The translations under genes were made by a program, and so were the position numbers. Below the pieces are notes generated by a model. It searched no databases. It saw nothing but the letters and a program-made list of their open reading frames with translations, and was not told the DNA's origin. A DNA stretch of 21,234 nt, from IMG/VR virus record IMGVR_UViG_3300010318_000074, positions 1 to 21,234 of that record; one strand, written 5' to 3'. Numbering within the stretch: position 1 is the stretch's first letter; every line of letters starts with the position of its first letter. This document shows, one piece after another, positions 20,035-21,234 of this stretch. The stretch is from a virus.

Positions 20035-21234
20035 ATGAAATTAGAAACATTATCATCTTCAGTAGAAATAAGCACTACTATGAAGATGGATTCAATTAAA
20101 GCAGAACTTGCTGGGGACAAGCTCCATAAGATGTGGGACTTATTACAGTCCCCTTATAGAGATCCTATATCCTCTTTGATTAGAGAGTATGTAAGTAACT
20201 GCTTTGACTCCCACATAGAAGCTGGTGTAAGTACTCCTGTTTATGTTGCTATGGATGAAGATCAATCAGGGACCTTCTGGTTATGTGAAGACTTCGGTGT
20301 TGGTATTAGTCCAGAGAGAGCTAAAAATATTTTTATGAAATATCTAAGCTCTACTAAGGAAGAGACCAATGAACAGATAGGTGCCTTTGGTATGGGATCT
20401 AAATCAGGTCTTGGTTATACAGATGTAGTACATATACGCACCAGATTTGATGGAACAGAATACCAGTATATGCTGCATAAAACATCTGATGCTCCAACTT
20501 TATCCTTAGTATCTACTAGTGAGACTGATAAAAGAAATGGCACTCAGATTAAAATTTATCTTAAAGATAGTTATGATGAGAAAAATAGTTTTAAAGCAAA
20601 AACTCAGGTTCAATTAGCTTACTTTGATAACATTGTTTATGGTAAGCAGCTGGATCACTTGAACAAAGATTTTATTATCTATGATCAAGATACCTTTGTT
20701 TATAATCCTAACTCTCAGAGAAACCAGGCTCACATTCTTATAGGTAATGTAGTATATCCTATAAACTGGGAAACTGTAGGGGAGTCTAGACTAAAAGATA
20801 TTCCTATAGGTTTAAAGTTTTCTATTGGAGAACTGCCTGTGATCTTTACTAGGGAAGATATTAGATACTCTGATGCAGCATTAAAGCTTATTAAAGATAG
20901 AATGTTAGAGGCTGAGTTAGAGATTGCTAATTTAGTATTTCCAGAAGAGCTAAAGTATACTGATTTTTTAGAGTATGTAAAAGCTCTAAGAGGTAATATA
21001 GAATATGTTTTTAGTGAAGACCATGTACTAAGTTTACCTGGCTTTAAGGCTGACAGCAGAATAGTGTATACTCCTAATCCTCACTTCTCTACTAAGTTTA
21101 TAGAGTGTTTGAAGAGTAAATATAGCAGTGTAATATCATCATTATATAGTTCTGGTTATCCTATTTATAGAGTGATTAAGGGTGGTAAAAATTACGCTAC
21201 TAGTTATACCCAGTATATAGATCCTCTTAAAAAT
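20035..21234 (+). CDS. rIIA-like GHKL ATPase (3' end outside window, 400 aa seen)
   Basis: The ATG at 20035 lies 2 nt after the primase stop and the frame stays open to the window end. GHKL (Hsp90/GyrB/MutL) ATP-site motifs: N box REYVSNCFDSH (Glu51, Asn55, Asp58), G1 box EDFGVGIS (Asp86, Gly88, Gly90) and G2 box IGAFGMGSKSGLGYTD (115-130). YLSSTKEETNEQ before the G2 box closely resembles phage T4-type rIIA proteins, which counter host exclusion systems and affect lysis timing. The role here is inferred from family membership. No other GHKL family (topoisomerase, MutL) shows this YxSSTK segment to my knowledge. Confidence 0.8.
   Translation, partial: MKLETLSSSVEISTTMKMDSIKAELAGDKLHKMWDLLQSPYRDPISSLIREYVSNCFDSHIEAGVSTPVYVAMDEDQSGTFWLCEDFGVGISPERAKNIFMKYLSSTKEETNEQIGAFGMGSKSGLGYTDVVHIRTRFDGTEYQYMLHKTSDAPTLSLVSTSETDKRNGTQIKIYLKDSYDEKNSFKAKTQVQLAYFDNIVYGKQLDHLNKDFIIYDQDTFVYNPNSQRNQAHILIGNVVYPINWETVGESRLKDIPIGLKFSIGELPVIFTREDIRYSDAALKLIKDRMLEAELEIANLVFPEELKYTDFLEYVKALRGNIEYVFSEDHVLSLPGFKADSRIVYTPNPHFSTKFIECLKSKYSSVISSLYSSGYPIYRVIKGGKNYATSYTQYIDPLKN

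Noticed and set aside
1-21234. CRISPR arrays, insertion sequences and integrase or attachment sites
   Set aside because: No spaced direct repeats, transposase motifs or integrase genes were seen; the tRNA has no visible duplicated 3' end in the window.

Overview
The window reads as part of a double-stranded DNA phage genome whose host is probably a Bacteroidota bacterium (for example a flavobacterium). The evidence is compact, mostly one-directional coding with many ATGA stop/start overlaps, an AT-rich composition, almost no Shine-Dalgarno sequences (starts follow A/T-rich leaders), one promoter-like site of the Bacteroidota type (TTG, 18 bp, TAATTTTG), and a replication module resembling those of crAss-like and other large tailed Bacteroidota phages: family A DNA polymerase, DnaB-like helicase, DnaG-like primase, SF2 helicase, stand-alone DnaA domain IV protein, SSB-like protein and an rIIA-like ATPase. 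No virion or packaging gene lies in the window, so placement in Crassvirales is only a suggestion.

Layout. (1) 1-1422: the C-terminal part of an RNase H-fold 3'-5' exonuclease with a zinc ribbon, then three small genes of unknown function. (2) 1423-1751: a gap with several terminator-like hairpins and a structured leader, followed by one visibly GC-richer gene. (3) 2136-5932: an accessory region of small genes, including two lipoproteins, a two-helix membrane protein and a 25-residue ORF. Its intergenic gaps hold six related RNA elements. (4) 5944-6352: the only minus-strand gene (small, very basic) and a tRNA-Arg(UCU). (5) 6389-9620: two tandem related small genes, then a MoxR/CobS-like AAA+ ATPase and a CobT-like VWA protein. 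(6) 9621-11817: terminators, a promoter with a hairpin at the predicted 5' end of its mRNA, a secreted protein, a roughly 124-nt candidate structured RNA, and a run of tiny overlapping genes including a MazG-like one. (7) 11814-21234: the DNA replication and recombination block, ending in an incomplete rIIA-like gene.

How it works together. The polymerase, DnaA-like protein, SF2 helicase, DnaB-like helicase, RecA-fold ATPase and SSB-like protein lie head to tail and probably form one transcription unit that ends at the strong terminator at 18985-19013. The primase and rIIA-like genes follow. The AAA+/VWA pair is likely a separate two-protein machine.

The most interesting signal is the RNA element family in region 3. 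The five best copies follow the pattern AGGT, 2-3 nt, a 7-nt stem arm, 1 nt, ACCT, 6-7 nt containing AA, then the second stem arm. The stem sequences differ completely between copies but always pair. The AGGT:ACCT pair also covaries (TGGT:ACCA in one copy, AGGC:GCCT in a more divergent sixth). The lengths match a classical H-type pseudoknot. Four of the copies end 22-23 nt before a start codon, which suggests a shared 5'-UTR regulatory device. I do not recognise it as a described family.
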